From Lachnospiraceae bacterium (GTDB lineage Bacteria > Bacillota > Clostridia > Lachnospirales > Lachnospiraceae), in the NCBI GenBank assembly GCA_017430085.1, contig JAFRNR010000012.1, positions 1 through 34,771 of the forward strand: a stretch of DNA of 34,771 nucleotides, read 5' to 3'. The notes below the pieces were generated by a model, which saw nothing but the letters and a program-made list of their open reading frames with translations, was not told the origin of the DNA and did not search any database. Both the position numbers and the translations under genes were made by a program. The first letter of the stretch is position 1. Each line of letters opens with the position of its first letter. This document shows positions 16,058-25,424 of the stretch, in pieces.

Positions 16058-16632
16058 GAAAACGCAGTATTTTCGACCGCGTGCCGCTGTACCTGCTCTG
16101 GGCGCTGTTCGCGGTGCTGCTCACGATGGGCCTGTTCCAGCTCGTCACGGACACCGGCCGGCAGAACAAGCTGACGCTCATGGTCAACGCGCAGGAAGTA
16201 CAGGACGTCGCGCTGATGCGGAAACTGGCGGAGGACCTGCCGGACGGCATCCGCATGATAAAAGTGCGGCCGTTTTCGTATGCCATGCTGTCCGAAAGCA
16301 GCCTGAAAGAGGCCGATATGTGGCTGATCCGGGAGTCCGATTTCGAACGGTTCCTGCCGGACTTCGGTCCGGTGGCGGGCTATAAGGAAAACCATCCGGA
16401 GCATGATTATCATACAGTGAAGAACGGGGAGGACGAGATCTGGGGCGTGAAAGTCTATGACGCGGCCTCCGGCTCCGGCGCGCTGAAGGAATACGTCGGA
16501 TACGCGCCGGCGGAGGGGGAAACGCCGGAAGACTGGTACCTGGTCTTTAATCCCTCGTCCCTGCATATCGGAAAGAACGGGCAGGACACCGCGGCCTTCA
16601 CGCTGGCCGAGCGCCTGCTGACGCTTCCCTGA
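16054..16632 (+). CDS. Single-span membrane protein, unknown function
   Basis: 192 residues, not recognised as a named family. A short basic start (MRKRSIFDR) and one membrane span (about 10-30) precede an extracytoplasmic domain of about 160 residues rich in acidic and aromatic residues (DLPDGIRMIKVRPFSYAM, EADMWLIRESDFERF, a Tyr/His-rich KENHPEHDYHT). The chosen start overlaps the previous stop as ATGA and has GGAGG correctly placed; an in-frame ATG 18 bases upstream is less likely. The galactanase gene starts 14 bases downstream. The pairing with it suggests a role at the surface in glycan handling or signalling, which is inference. Confidence 0.72.
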   Translation: MRKRSIFDRVPLYLLWALFAVLLTMGLFQLVTDTGRQNKLTLMVNAQEVQDVALMRKLAEDLPDGIRMIKVRPFSYAMLSESSLKEADMWLIRESDFERFLPDFGPVAGYKENHPEHDYHTVKNGEDEIWGVKVYDAASGSGALKEYVGYAPAEGETPEDWYLVFNPSSLHIGKNGQDTAAFTLAERLLTLP

Positions 16633-16646
16633 AGGAGGTTTTATTG

Positions 16647-18671
16647 ATGAAGAAAAGTGTGCTGTGCATCCTGCTGGCCGCGCTGCTGGCCCTGACTGCC
16701 TGCGGCGGGAACGCGTCGCCGACGACGGCGCCGTCCGGGGAGGCCCCGGCGGAAACCACCGCGGCGGGAGAGAAGGAGGGAAAACCCGTGGAAAAGATCG
16801 AGGGGAACCCCCTGTACGTCCGGAAAGTCGAAAACATGCCGGCGGATTTCATCCTGGGCATGGACGCCTCCGCCGTCCCGGCCCTGGAGGCCAGCGGCGT
16901 GAAATACTATAACTATAAAGGAGAAGAGCAGGACGTGTTTCAGACGCTCGCGGAGTGTGGTGTCAACATGATCCGCGTGCGCGTATGGAACGACCCGTTC
17001 GACGAGGCCGGCAACGGCTTCGGCGGCGGCAACTGCACGGCCGAAACGGCGGTGGAGATCGGGAAACGCGCCGCGCAATACGGGATGAGCCTGCTCGTGG
17101 ACTTCCATTATTCGGACTTCTGGGCGGACCCCGGCAAGCAGATGGAACCGCGCGCCTGGAAAGGCATGCGCTTCCCGGACAAACTGGACGCGCTGTATCA
17201 GTTCACGAAGGAATCGCTGGAGAAACTGAACGCGGCGGGCGTGAAAGTGGGCATGGTGCAGATCGGCAATGAGACCAACGGCGCCATGGCCGGTGCGCAC
17301 GCCTGGGAGGACATCTGCGAATTCATGAAGGCCGGCTCCCGCGCGATCCGCGAGGTCTGCCCGGACGCGCTGATCGCGGTGCATTTCGCCAACCCGGAGA
17401 AGGCAAACTCTTATCACGGCTATGCGGATTATCTGAAATTTTACGGCGTGGACTACGACGTCTTCGGCTCTTCGTATTACCCGTACTGGCACGGGACGCT
17501 TGACAACCTGGCGTCCGTGCTGAACGACATTTCGGCCACGTACGGCAAGAAGACCGCCATCCTCGAAACTTCCTATGCCTATACCCCGGACGACACGGAC
17601 TTCTCCGGAAATACGATCGGTGAGGGCACGGGCGGCATCACCAAGAACTATCCCTTCACGCAGCAGGGCCAGGTGAACAGCCTGACGGACGTCGTGGACA
17701 CGGCCGTGAACAAAATGACGGACTGCATAGGCGTCTTCTACTGGGAAGGCACGTGGATCAGCGTGGGCACGAACAGTTGGGAGGAAAACCACGCGCTGTG
17801 GGAGAAATACGGCTCCGGCTGGGCCTCTAGCTACGCAGCCGTCTATGACCCGGACGACGCGGGCAAGTACTACGGCGGCTGCGCGGTGGACAACCAGGCG
17901 TTCTTCGACGCGTCCGGCCATCCGCTGGAATCCCTGCAGGCCTTCAACCTGATGCGCTTCGGCAACGAAGTCCCGCTCAAGGCGGACGCGCCGGAGGACG
18001 TGACCCTGATGTTCGACCTGAACGGGGAGATCGAAATGCCGCAGAAGATCTTTGCGGTCATGAACGACGGCTCCCGGCAGGAGGTGGACGTCACCTGGCA
18101 GCTGACGGATGAGGATATCGCGCGGATGAAGAGCGGCGGCGTGGCCGTCTACGAAGTGAAGGGCGAGGCCGCCAGCATGGAAGCCAAAGCGCAGGTCTCC
18201 ATGATCGAATACAACTTCCTGCGGAACTACAGTTTTGAGGAGGGCGACGCGGGCTGGACCGTGACGGATCTGGCGAAGGCGGACGAACTGCGGGTGGAAA
18301 ACAAGGCCACCGACTCGTTGACCGGCCCCTGCCACTATCATTTCTGGAGCGCGGCGAAGAATTCCGTGGAATTTACGCTGGAGCAGGAGGTAAAGGACCT
18401 GCCCGCCGGGAAGTACAAGTTCGCGATCTCCATCATGGGCGGCGATGCGGGAGAGACGGATATTTATGCGTACGTTAAGATCGACGGCGAGACCGTAGAG
18501 AAAGCGCCCATGAAGATCACGTCCTACGGCAGCTGGGACACCGGTCGCATCGGCGGCATCGAAGTGGAAGAGGGACAGACCGTCACGGTCGGCCTCTACG
18601 TCAGGTGCGCCGGGGCCGGAAACGGGGCCTGGGGGAAGATCGACGACGCTTTGCTCAACACGGAACCGTGA
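16647..18671 (+). CDS. GH53 arabinogalactan endo-beta-1,4-galactanase lipoprotein
   Basis: 674-residue surface enzyme that cuts beta-1,4-galactan side chains of pectin. Lipobox ALTAC gives Cys19. The GH53 domain covers about residues 65-455: FILGMDASAVPALE, then MIRVRVWNDPFD, VDFHYSDFWADPGKQ, the acid/base Glu209 in QIGNETNGA and the nucleophile Glu307 in AILETSY. After it comes an Ig-like domain (about 458-530, MFDLNGEIEMPQKIFAVMNDGS...) and a C-terminal beta-sandwich (about 535-674, NYSFEEGDAGW...GKIDDALLN) that looks like the galactan-binding CBM61 type often attached to GH53. The ATG at 16647 follows GAAGGAGG; a TTG one codon upstream is an alternative. A terminator follows. Confidence 0.95.
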   Translation: MKKSVLCILLAALLALTACGGNASPTTAPSGEAPAETTAAGEKEGKPVEKIEGNPLYVRKVENMPADFILGMDASAVPALEASGVKYYNYKGEEQDVFQTLAECGVNMIRVRVWNDPFDEAGNGFGGGNCTAETAVEIGKRAAQYGMSLLVDFHYSDFWADPGKQMEPRAWKGMRFPDKLDALYQFTKESLEKLNAAGVKVGMVQIGNETNGAMAGAHAWEDICEFMKAGSRAIREVCPDALIAVHFANPEKANSYHGYADYLKFYGVDYDVFGSSYYPYWHGTLDNLASVLNDISATYGKKTAILETSYAYTPDDTDFSGNTIGEGTGGITKNYPFTQQGQVNSLTDVVDTAVNKMTDCIGVFYWEGTWISVGTNSWEENHALWEKYGSGWASSYAAVYDPDDAGKYYGGCAVDNQAFFDASGHPLESLQAFNLMRFGNEVPLKADAPEDVTLMFDLNGEIEMPQKIFAVMNDGSRQEVDVTWQLTDEDIARMKSGGVAVYEVKGEAASMEAKAQVSMIEYNFLRNYSFEEGDAGWTVTDLAKADELRVENKATDSLTGPCHYHFWSAAKNSVEFTLEQEVKDLPAGKYKFAISIMGGDAGETDIYAYVKIDGETVEKAPMKITSYGSWDTGRIGGIEVEEGQTVTVGLYVRCAGAGNGAWGKIDDALLNTEP

Positions 18672-18701
18672 TCCGTTTTATATTGATATTTCAGGATAAA
18701 C

Positions 18702-18729
18702 GGGCCGATGGCACATCGGCCCGCCTTTT
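18702..18729 (+). terminator. Terminator built on a dispersed palindrome
   Basis: GGGCCGATG and CATCGGCCC pair around GCA at 18702-18722, followed by GCCTTTTT. It ends the galactanase operon. The 21-base hairpin recurs exactly, inverted, at 12212-12232. Confidence 0.85.
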
Positions 18730-18768
18730 TGTCCGGGCTTCATTTATGAAAAATCTATGAACAAGAGA

Positions 18769-18796
18769 TTGACAATCTATGCAAAAGTGCTAAAAT
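18769..18796 (+). promoter_or_regulatory. Sigma-A promoter of the sugar ABC transporter
   Basis: TTGACA (18769-18774) and TAAAAT (18791-18796) with a 16-base spacer. The roughly 55-base leader contains a small GGGG/CCCC hairpin near 18811-18823 before AAGGAGG at 18842-18848. Confidence 0.8.
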
Positions 18797-18856
18797 ACTT
18801 TACATTAAAGGGGGTAAATCCCCGGCTTCATTGCGTAAGTTAAGGAGGAAAACAAA

Positions 18857-20482
18857 ATGAAGAAATTAATTGCCTTAGTTCTTGCTGTGGCAATGGTTCT
18901 GTCCCTGGCCGCCTGCGGCGGGAACAAGGACAACACCACGGCAGCCCCTCAGCCCGGCACCACCACCGAAGCCCCGAAGCCCGCGGACACCACGCCGGCT
19001 CCCGGCACCGCTTCCCCTCTGGCCGGTACCTACCAGATCAAAGTCTGGGCTCCCGAAGCCGCCGTTGAACTGACCAAGAAGCAGATCAACGACTTCAACA
19101 GCTCCAATGCCGACGGCATCAAGTTCGAAGCCACCGTAGAAGCGGTCTCCGAAGCCGATGCCGGTACCAACGTCATCACCGACGTGGACGCTGCCGGCGA
19201 CCTGTACTTCTTTGCGCAGGACCAGTTCGCCCGTCTGGTGCTGGCCGGCGGCCTGGCTCAGTTAGGTCAGGGCGCGGGCACCATCGTGAAAGAAACCAAT
19301 GATGCCGGTGCCGTGGCTGCCGCTTCCGTAGGCGAAGATCTGTACGCTTATCCGCTGACCGCTGATAACGGCTACTTCATGTACTACGACAAGAGCGCCG
19401 TCGACGCCGCCCACCTGGGCTCCCTGGAAGATCTGATCGCTGACTGCGAAGCTTCCAACAAGTACTTCGCCATGGAACTGGAGAACTCCGCCTGGTACGC
19501 GATCTCCTTCTTCTTCGGTGCCGGCTGCGTCTCCGAATGGACCACCGACAATGACGGCAAGTTCATCGCCGTGAACGACGACATCAACTCCGACAAGGGT
19601 CTCATCGGCGCGAAGGGCCTGCAGAAGCTGGTCACCTCCAAGTCCCACATCGAATCCTCTGACGTAGGCGAATTCTCCAAGGGCGCTGCCATCGTGGTTT
19701 CCGGTCCCTGGGCCTACAACGATGCCAAGAACATCCTGGGCGACAACCTGGGCGCTGCCGAACTGCCCAGCTTCACCGTGGACGGCCAGTCCTATCACAT
19801 GGGTAACTTCAGCGGCTACAAGCTGCTGGGCGTGAAGCCTACCACCGATGCCGCCCGCTCCGCTTCCCTGCACAAGCTGGCTCAGTACCTGACCAGCGAA
19901 GCCGGCCAGCTGGAACGCTTCCAGGCCATCGCCTGGGGCCCTGCCAACAAGGCTGCGCAGGACAACGCCGAAGTGAAGGCCAATCCTTCCCTGGCCGCTC
20001 TGGCTGCTCAGGCTCCTTACTCCAAGGTCCAGGGCAACATCCCCGGCACCTGGTGGGATATCGGCAAAGTCATTGCCACCGACATCAAGGATGCTGCGGA
20101 TGAAGCCGGCCTGAAGGGCGCGCTGGAATCCTACAACACCAAGATCCAGAACGTTCTGAAGATCGACACCACCGGGTTCATCCTGGTCGGCGCCTGGAAC
20201 GACTGGAAGAACGATGATGAAGCGTACCGCATGGAAGCCAAGGACGGCGCCTTCATGTTCACGCTGGAAGTCCCTCAGTCCGATTACATGGGCGGCCGTA
20301 TCGTGGTGCCCGGCGACTGGGGCACTGACAGAGGCTGCCTGATCGTCACCGAAGGCGTGGATCTGCTTGACCAGGTCGGCGATCCCAACAACGGCGACAA
20401 CAACATCGTCTTCAAAGAGGCCGGCACGTATGTGATCACCTACAACGAGGCCGCCAACACCATCACGATCGTCAAGAAATGA
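18857..20482 (+). CDS. Sugar ABC transporter substrate-binding lipoprotein with extra C-terminal module
   Basis: 541-residue extracellular oligosaccharide-binding lipoprotein. The signal peptide ends in LSLAAC (Cys20), then a Thr/Pro linker to about 55. The maltose-type binding-protein fold spans about 60-430 (YQIKVWAPEA at the start, WGPANKAA and GTWWDIGKV near the end). Residues about 436-541 form an additional domain (FILVGAWNDWKN...GTYVITYNEAANTITIVKK) that resembles small beta-sandwich starch-binding modules found in pullulanases and SusE-like proteins. Such a fusion is unusual for a binding protein. Codon use is strongly biased, as in highly expressed genes. The partner permeases and ATPase follow. 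The cargo may be galacto-oligosaccharides (GH53 neighbour) or maltodextrins (extra module, GH13 neighbour). Confidence 0.92.
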   Translation: MKKLIALVLAVAMVLSLAACGGNKDNTTAAPQPGTTTEAPKPADTTPAPGTASPLAGTYQIKVWAPEAAVELTKKQINDFNSSNADGIKFEATVEAVSEADAGTNVITDVDAAGDLYFFAQDQFARLVLAGGLAQLGQGAGTIVKETNDAGAVAAASVGEDLYAYPLTADNGYFMYYDKSAVDAAHLGSLEDLIADCEASNKYFAMELENSAWYAISFFFGAGCVSEWTTDNDGKFIAVNDDINSDKGLIGAKGLQKLVTSKSHIESSDVGEFSKGAAIVVSGPWAYNDAKNILGDNLGAAELPSFTVDGQSYHMGNFSGYKLLGVKPTTDAARSASLHKLAQYLTSEAGQLERFQAIAWGPANKAAQDNAEVKANPSLAALAAQAPYSKVQGNIPGTWWDIGKVIATDIKDAADEAGLKGALESYNTKIQNVLKIDTTGFILVGAWNDWKNDDEAYRMEAKDGAFMFTLEVPQSDYMGGRIVVPGDWGTDRGCLIVTEGVDLLDQVGDPNNGDNNIVFKEAGTYVITYNEAANTITIVKK

Positions 20483-20500
20483 TCTGACTGCCTGAACGAA

Positions 20501-20531
20501 GAGGTTGGAGCTTTATGCTCCAGCCTCTTTT
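20501..20531 (+). terminator. Intra-operon terminator or attenuating hairpin
   Basis: GAGGTTGGAG pairs with CTCCAGCCTC (one G-U pair) around CTTTATG, followed by TTTT. It lies between the binding-protein gene and the first permease gene, where partial termination would give more binding protein than permease. Confidence 0.85.
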
Positions 20532-20590
20532 CATAAGAAATCTTCGAAAGAAATCGCTTTCTTCACTGCTTTTTCTGGATCGGGGGAACT

Positions 20591-22129
20591 ATGAAATTAA
20601 CGGATCTAGAGTATTTAAAACTGCCGAAATGGCGGCGGGCGCTCATTAAGATAGCCCAATTCTTTATCTCCATCCCGAAAGCCTTCCTCAACCTGTTCGT
20701 CAAGATCGGTCAGTTCTTTAAGAAAGCGGGACTGGCGATCGGCAGGGAGATCAAAGATATCGTTCTGACCTTTAAAAACGGCGACTGGAAGACCCGGATC
20801 TCGTATGTGATCATGGGCTTCGGCAATATCACGAGGGGACAGATCCTCCGGGGGCTGCTGTTCCTGCTTTTTGAAGGCGTATTCCTGTTCTTCATGTTCA
20901 AGCCCACCGGCGGCCTGTACTGGCTGTCCATGCTGCCGTCCCTGGGCAAGGAAGGCCCCGGCAAGGCGTATGACCCGGTTTACGACACATACGTCACGGC
21001 CTATCACGACAACTCCTTCCAGATCCTGCTGTACGGCGTGCTGACCATCTTCTTCATCATTGCGTTCATCTTCACCTGGCGGCTCAATGTGAAGCAGAAC
21101 AAGCTGGCCCAGCAGATCCTGGATTCCGGCAAGAAGTTGAAGAGCGGCAAGGACGACCTGCGCTCCATGGTGGACGACAACTTCCACAAGACGCTGCTGG
21201 CCCTCCCGCTGACGGGTATCGTCGTCTTCACGGTCATGCCCATCGTCTTTATGATCCTCGTGGCCTTCACCAACTACGACGGCACGCACGACGGCTACTC
21301 CAACGCGCTGTTCACCTGGGTCGGCCTGGATAACTTCAACACCATGCTGGGCATCGGCAGCGGCACAAAAGTGTACGCGGCCACCTTCGGGGAGATCCTC
21401 CTATGGACGCTGGTCTGGGCGTTTTTCGCCACCTTCACCAACTACTTCCTGGGCATGCTGGTCGCCATGATGATCAACAAGAAGGGCATCCAGTTCAAGA
21501 AGTTCTGGCGGACCGTGCTGGTCATGACCATCGCCATACCACAATTTATTTCGCTATTGTACGTATCGAAGATGTTCGCCCAGAACGGCATGGTGAACCA
21601 GTTCCTGCAGAGCATCGGGGTATTGAAAGGGCTGGACTACATCCACTTCCTGGATGAGGCAACGCCGGCCCGGATCTCCGTCATCCTGATCAACATCTGG
21701 ATCGGTATCCCGTACCTGATGCTGATCGCGACCGGCATCCTGATGAACATCCCGCAGGACCTGTACGAATCCGCGAAGATCGACGGCGCGAGCGGCTGGA
21801 AGCAGTACACGAAGATCACGCTGCCTTACATGCTGTTCATCACCGGCCCGTACCTGCTGACCAGTTTCATCGGGAACATGAACAACTTCAACGTGATCTA
21901 CCTGCTGACAGGAGGCGGACCGACGAATTCGGCGGCTTCCACGGCGGCCGGCTCGGCAGGCTACACGGACCTGCTGATCACCTGGCTGTTCAAGATCACG
22001 ACCGGTGCGGAATCGCAGTACTATTTCGCTTCCGTCATCGGTATCCTGGTCTTCATGATCGTGGCGGCCATTTCCCTGATCGTCTACAACCTGATGCCGT
22101 CCGTGAAGAATGAGGAGGATTTCCAGTGA
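20591..22129 (+). CDS. Sugar ABC transporter permease, MalF type
   Basis: 512-residue inner-membrane permease of the carbohydrate-uptake CUT1 class. A soluble/amphipathic N-terminus (about 1-80), then early spans (about 85-105 and 140-162), a charged loop, and the core permease spans after residue 198. The EAA loop that docks the ATPase is near 390-420 (IPQDLYESAKIDGASGWKQYTKITLPYM). It is longer than minimal CUT1 permeases (about 300 residues), like MalF-type proteins of maltodextrin and galacto-oligosaccharide systems. The ribosome site is weak (GGGGGA), and a terminator-like hairpin lies upstream. It overlaps the next gene by one base. Confidence 0.93.
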   Translation: MKLTDLEYLKLPKWRRALIKIAQFFISIPKAFLNLFVKIGQFFKKAGLAIGREIKDIVLTFKNGDWKTRISYVIMGFGNITRGQILRGLLFLLFEGVFLFFMFKPTGGLYWLSMLPSLGKEGPGKAYDPVYDTYVTAYHDNSFQILLYGVLTIFFIIAFIFTWRLNVKQNKLAQQILDSGKKLKSGKDDLRSMVDDNFHKTLLALPLTGIVVFTVMPIVFMILVAFTNYDGTHDGYSNALFTWVGLDNFNTMLGIGSGTKVYAATFGEILLWTLVWAFFATFTNYFLGMLVAMMINKKGIQFKKFWRTVLVMTIAIPQFISLLYVSKMFAQNGMVNQFLQSIGVLKGLDYIHFLDEATPARISVILINIWIGIPYLMLIATGILMNIPQDLYESAKIDGASGWKQYTKITLPYMLFITGPYLLTSFIGNMNNFNVIYLLTGGGPTNSAASTAAGSAGYTDLLITWLFKITTGAESQYYFASVIGILVFMIVAAISLIVYNLMPSVKNEEDFQ

Positions 22130-23010
22130 TGAAACAGAATGAAAATACTTCCTTGAAAAAACACATGGGCATGAAGGCCAAGACGCGGGTCAGCAATACG
22201 ATCATCTACATCATCCTGGTGCTTATGACGATCATCTGGCTGTTCCCGTTCGTCAGCATCGTGCTGCAGTCCTTCCGCGGCGGCCCGGTCAAGGGCATGA
22301 CCAATGAGATCATCCCGAGCATCTGGAGCCTGGAAAACTACGTCGCCCTGGCGAAAACGGACTTTTTCCGCTGGTACCTGAACACCCTGATCATGGCGCT
22401 GTTCGTCAGCGTGCTGCAGACGGTGATCGTGCTCTGCATGAGCTACACGCTGTCCCGCTTCCGCTTCAAAATGCGGAAAGGCCTGATGCGCTTCATGCTG
22501 ATCCTGGGCATGTTCCCGGGCATGCTGACGATGATCATCCTGTACCGGGTCTTGAAGGACCTGGGACTGACGCAGGCGAACGCGGTGCCCGGCCTGATCC
22601 TGGTCTATGTGGCCTCCTCCGGCATGGGCTACTACGTGTCCAAAGGCTTCTTTGACACGATCCCGAAATCGCTGGACGAAGCGGCCCGGATCGACGGCGC
22701 GACCCGCGCGCAGGTACTGACCAAGATCATCCTGCCGCTGGCCAAGCCCATCGTCATTTATACCGTTCTGACTTCCTTTATGGCTCCCTGGGGAGATTTC
22801 GTGTTTGCCCGCTATATTTCCTTCGGCGCTTCAAAGGGGATGAACGTGGCTGTGGGTCTGTTTAACTGGCTGAGCAAGGACCAGATCAACAGCAGCTATA
22901 CCATGTTCTGCGCCGGCGGCGTGATCGTGGCCATACCGGTCACCATCATATTCATGTGTCTGCAGAAATATTACGTGGAAGGCGTCACCGGCGGCGCTGT
23001 AAAGGGGTAA
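22129..23010 (+). CDS. Sugar ABC transporter permease, MalG type
   Basis: 293-residue second permease of the CUT1 transporter, with six predicted spans and the EAA loop IPKSLDEAARIDGATRAQVLTKIILPLAKP at about 182-211. The ATG at 22129 shares its A with the TGA stop of the preceding gene and has GAGGAGG upstream; a GTG one codon earlier is possible. Together with the MalF-type subunit it forms the membrane channel fed by the binding lipoprotein. Confidence 0.94.
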   Translation: MKQNENTSLKKHMGMKAKTRVSNTIIYIILVLMTIIWLFPFVSIVLQSFRGGPVKGMTNEIIPSIWSLENYVALAKTDFFRWYLNTLIMALFVSVLQTVIVLCMSYTLSRFRFKMRKGLMRFMLILGMFPGMLTMIILYRVLKDLGLTQANAVPGLILVYVASSGMGYYVSKGFFDTIPKSLDEAARIDGATRAQVLTKIILPLAKPIVIYTVLTSFMAPWGDFVFARYISFGASKGMNVAVGLFNWLSKDQINSSYTMFCAGGVIVAIPVTIIFMCLQKYYVEGVTGGAVKG

Positions 23011-23132
23011 ACCGTCGAAGCGCTGCCTGCGGCAGATGAAGCGAGACGATTTACGTGACACCGTCCGGAAAAACGACCGTCAAGGGAAGGTTTTCCGTTA
23101 ACGGTGGAGGGAAAAAACTGGAGAGAATTTTT

Positions 23133-24263
<1,131 letters not shown>

Positions 24264-24288
24264 TAACCTCCGCCGGCCCAAAAACTCC

Positions 24289-24319
24289 GGGGCGGACCTT
24301 CCCGGTCCGCCCCGCTTTT
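24289..24319 (+). terminator. Rho-independent terminator of the ABC transporter operon
   Basis: A perfect 10-bp stem, GGGGCGGACC with GGTCCGCCCC, around TTCCC, followed by GCTTTT. Confidence 0.9.
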
Positions 24320-24336
24320 GTAAGGAGACCATACGG

Positions 24337-25053
24337 ATGAAACCACTTATCGGCATTACCTGCGGCATCGAGATCGTTGAACGCAGCTCCGAGCGCGAAG
24401 TCCTACTGGACGCCTATTCCAATGCGGTGGAGCGGGCCGGGGGCGTGCCCCTGATCCTGCCCAACACGCACGATCCCGCATTGGTCCGGGACATGGCGGC
24501 CCGTCTGGACGGCGTGCTGCTGACTGGCGGCACCGATGCGGATCCCCGCCTCTACGGCGGCCGCGCGGACCAGAGCGTCAGCCGCATCCATCCCCGCCGC
24601 GACCGGCTGGAGATCGGCCTGGCGCAGTACGTCGTGCGCGAAACGCGGCTTCCCCTTTTCGGGATCTGCCGCGGCCTGCAGGTGATGAACATCGCGCTGG
24701 GCGGCGACCTCATCGTGGACCTGCCCGCCGCCGGTTTCCCCTGCCACAGCTTCCATGATATCTACGGCCGGGAAGCCGTGTCCCATGAAGTCCGCATCGA
24801 AGCGGACAGCCTGCTGCGCGATATCGCCGGGCAGGAGATCCTGGGCGTCAATTCCTTCCATCACCAGGCGGTGAAAACGCCGGCCCCCGGCCTGGCTGTC
24901 ACCGCCCGCTCGCTCCCGGACGGCGTCATCGAGGCCCTGGAACTGCCCGGGGACCGCTTCGTCCTGGGCGTGCAGTGGCATCCGGAGGGCATGACGGAGG
25001 ACACGGTGTCGCAGGCGCTGTTCCGCCGTTTCGTCGAGGCGGCAGCGCGTTAA
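24337..25053 (+). CDS. Gamma-glutamyl-gamma-aminobutyrate hydrolase family protein (PuuD-like)
   Basis: 238-residue class I glutamine amidotransferase-like hydrolase. The nucleophile Cys111 lies in FGICRGLQV, and His213 with Glu215 lie in VQWHPEG, so the catalytic triad is complete. LLTGGTDADPRLYGG at about 61-75 is the usual substrate-side motif of the PuuD/peptidase C26 group, which cuts gamma-glutamyl amides such as gamma-Glu-GABA in putrescine breakdown. No other polyamine genes are nearby, so the substrate is uncertain. AAGGAGA at 24322-24328 supports the start. It sits just after a terminator and 88 bases before the promoter of the glycine operon; no promoter of its own was found. Confidence 0.88.
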   Translation: MKPLIGITCGIEIVERSSEREVLLDAYSNAVERAGGVPLILPNTHDPALVRDMAARLDGVLLTGGTDADPRLYGGRADQSVSRIHPRRDRLEIGLAQYVVRETRLPLFGICRGLQVMNIALGGDLIVDLPAAGFPCHSFHDIYGREAVSHEVRIEADSLLRDIAGQEILGVNSFHHQAVKTPAPGLAVTARSLPDGVIEALELPGDRFVLGVQWHPEGMTEDTVSQALFRRFVEAAAR

Positions 25054-25140
25054 AAAATCGTTTTCCGGGGCGCTTCCGGGCGCCTTCCTTTTTGCTTATT
25101 ATTCTCTTGGCAAAACCTTGATTTCTTAACCAAAAACCGT

Positions 25141-25169
25141 TTGACAAGCCCCCGGATATTTGCTACAAA
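25141..25169 (+). promoter_or_regulatory. Sigma-A promoter of the glycine cleavage operon
   Basis: Consensus TTGACA and TACAAA separated by exactly 17 bases; transcription would begin about 25 bases before the riboswitch. Confidence 0.85.
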
Positions 25170-25200
25170 AGAATTGAAAAAGTATGAGGTATCCGGCTGA

Positions 25201-25353
25201 CCGATTCGAGAGAGACTGCGCAGACGCAGCGCCGAAGGGGCCAAAAACTCTCAGGCAAAAGTATCGGATCGTGACGGAACTCCGAAAAGTGCCCGCTGGC
25301 ACGCCGAAGGTGCAACCTGTGAAAACAGGGAATCTCTCAGGCCTATAACGGAG
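25201..25353 (+). promoter_or_regulatory. Glycine riboswitch, tandem aptamers
   Basis: Aptamer 1 (25201-25267): P1 pairs CCGAT with ATCGG; GAGAG (25210-25214) pairs with CTCTC (25248-25252); a CTGCG-CAGA-CGCAG hairpin and the conserved GCCGAAGGGG and CTCTCAGGCAAAAG cores are present. Aptamer 2 (25280-25353): P1 pairs CTCCG with CGGAG, and GCCGAAGG and CTCTCAGG are kept. However, the GAGAG strand opposite CTCTC is missing (AAAAG instead) and the AAAAGGAC end is changed to CTATAACGG. The last five bases are also the start of the terminator stem that follows. Glycine binding would hold them in P1 and keep the operon on. Confidence 0.92.
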
Positions 25354-25396
25354 GCATCGTCCCTCTTTGCGAGGGGTGGTGCCTCCGTCTGCTTTT
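25348..25396 (+). terminator. Riboswitch-controlled terminator
   Basis: An 18-bp stem (25348-25365 with 25371-25388, three G-U pairs) around TTTGC, followed by a CTGCTTTT tail. Its first bases overlap the P1 of aptamer 2, making the two folds mutually exclusive. Confidence 0.8.
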
Positions 25397-25424
25397 ATCC
25401 CATCCCCAAGCAAAGGAGAATGCT

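Noticed and set aside
23055-23132. Extended start of the ABC ATPase at 23055
   Set aside because: The added 26 residues precede the conserved N-terminus of the family and have no ribosome site.
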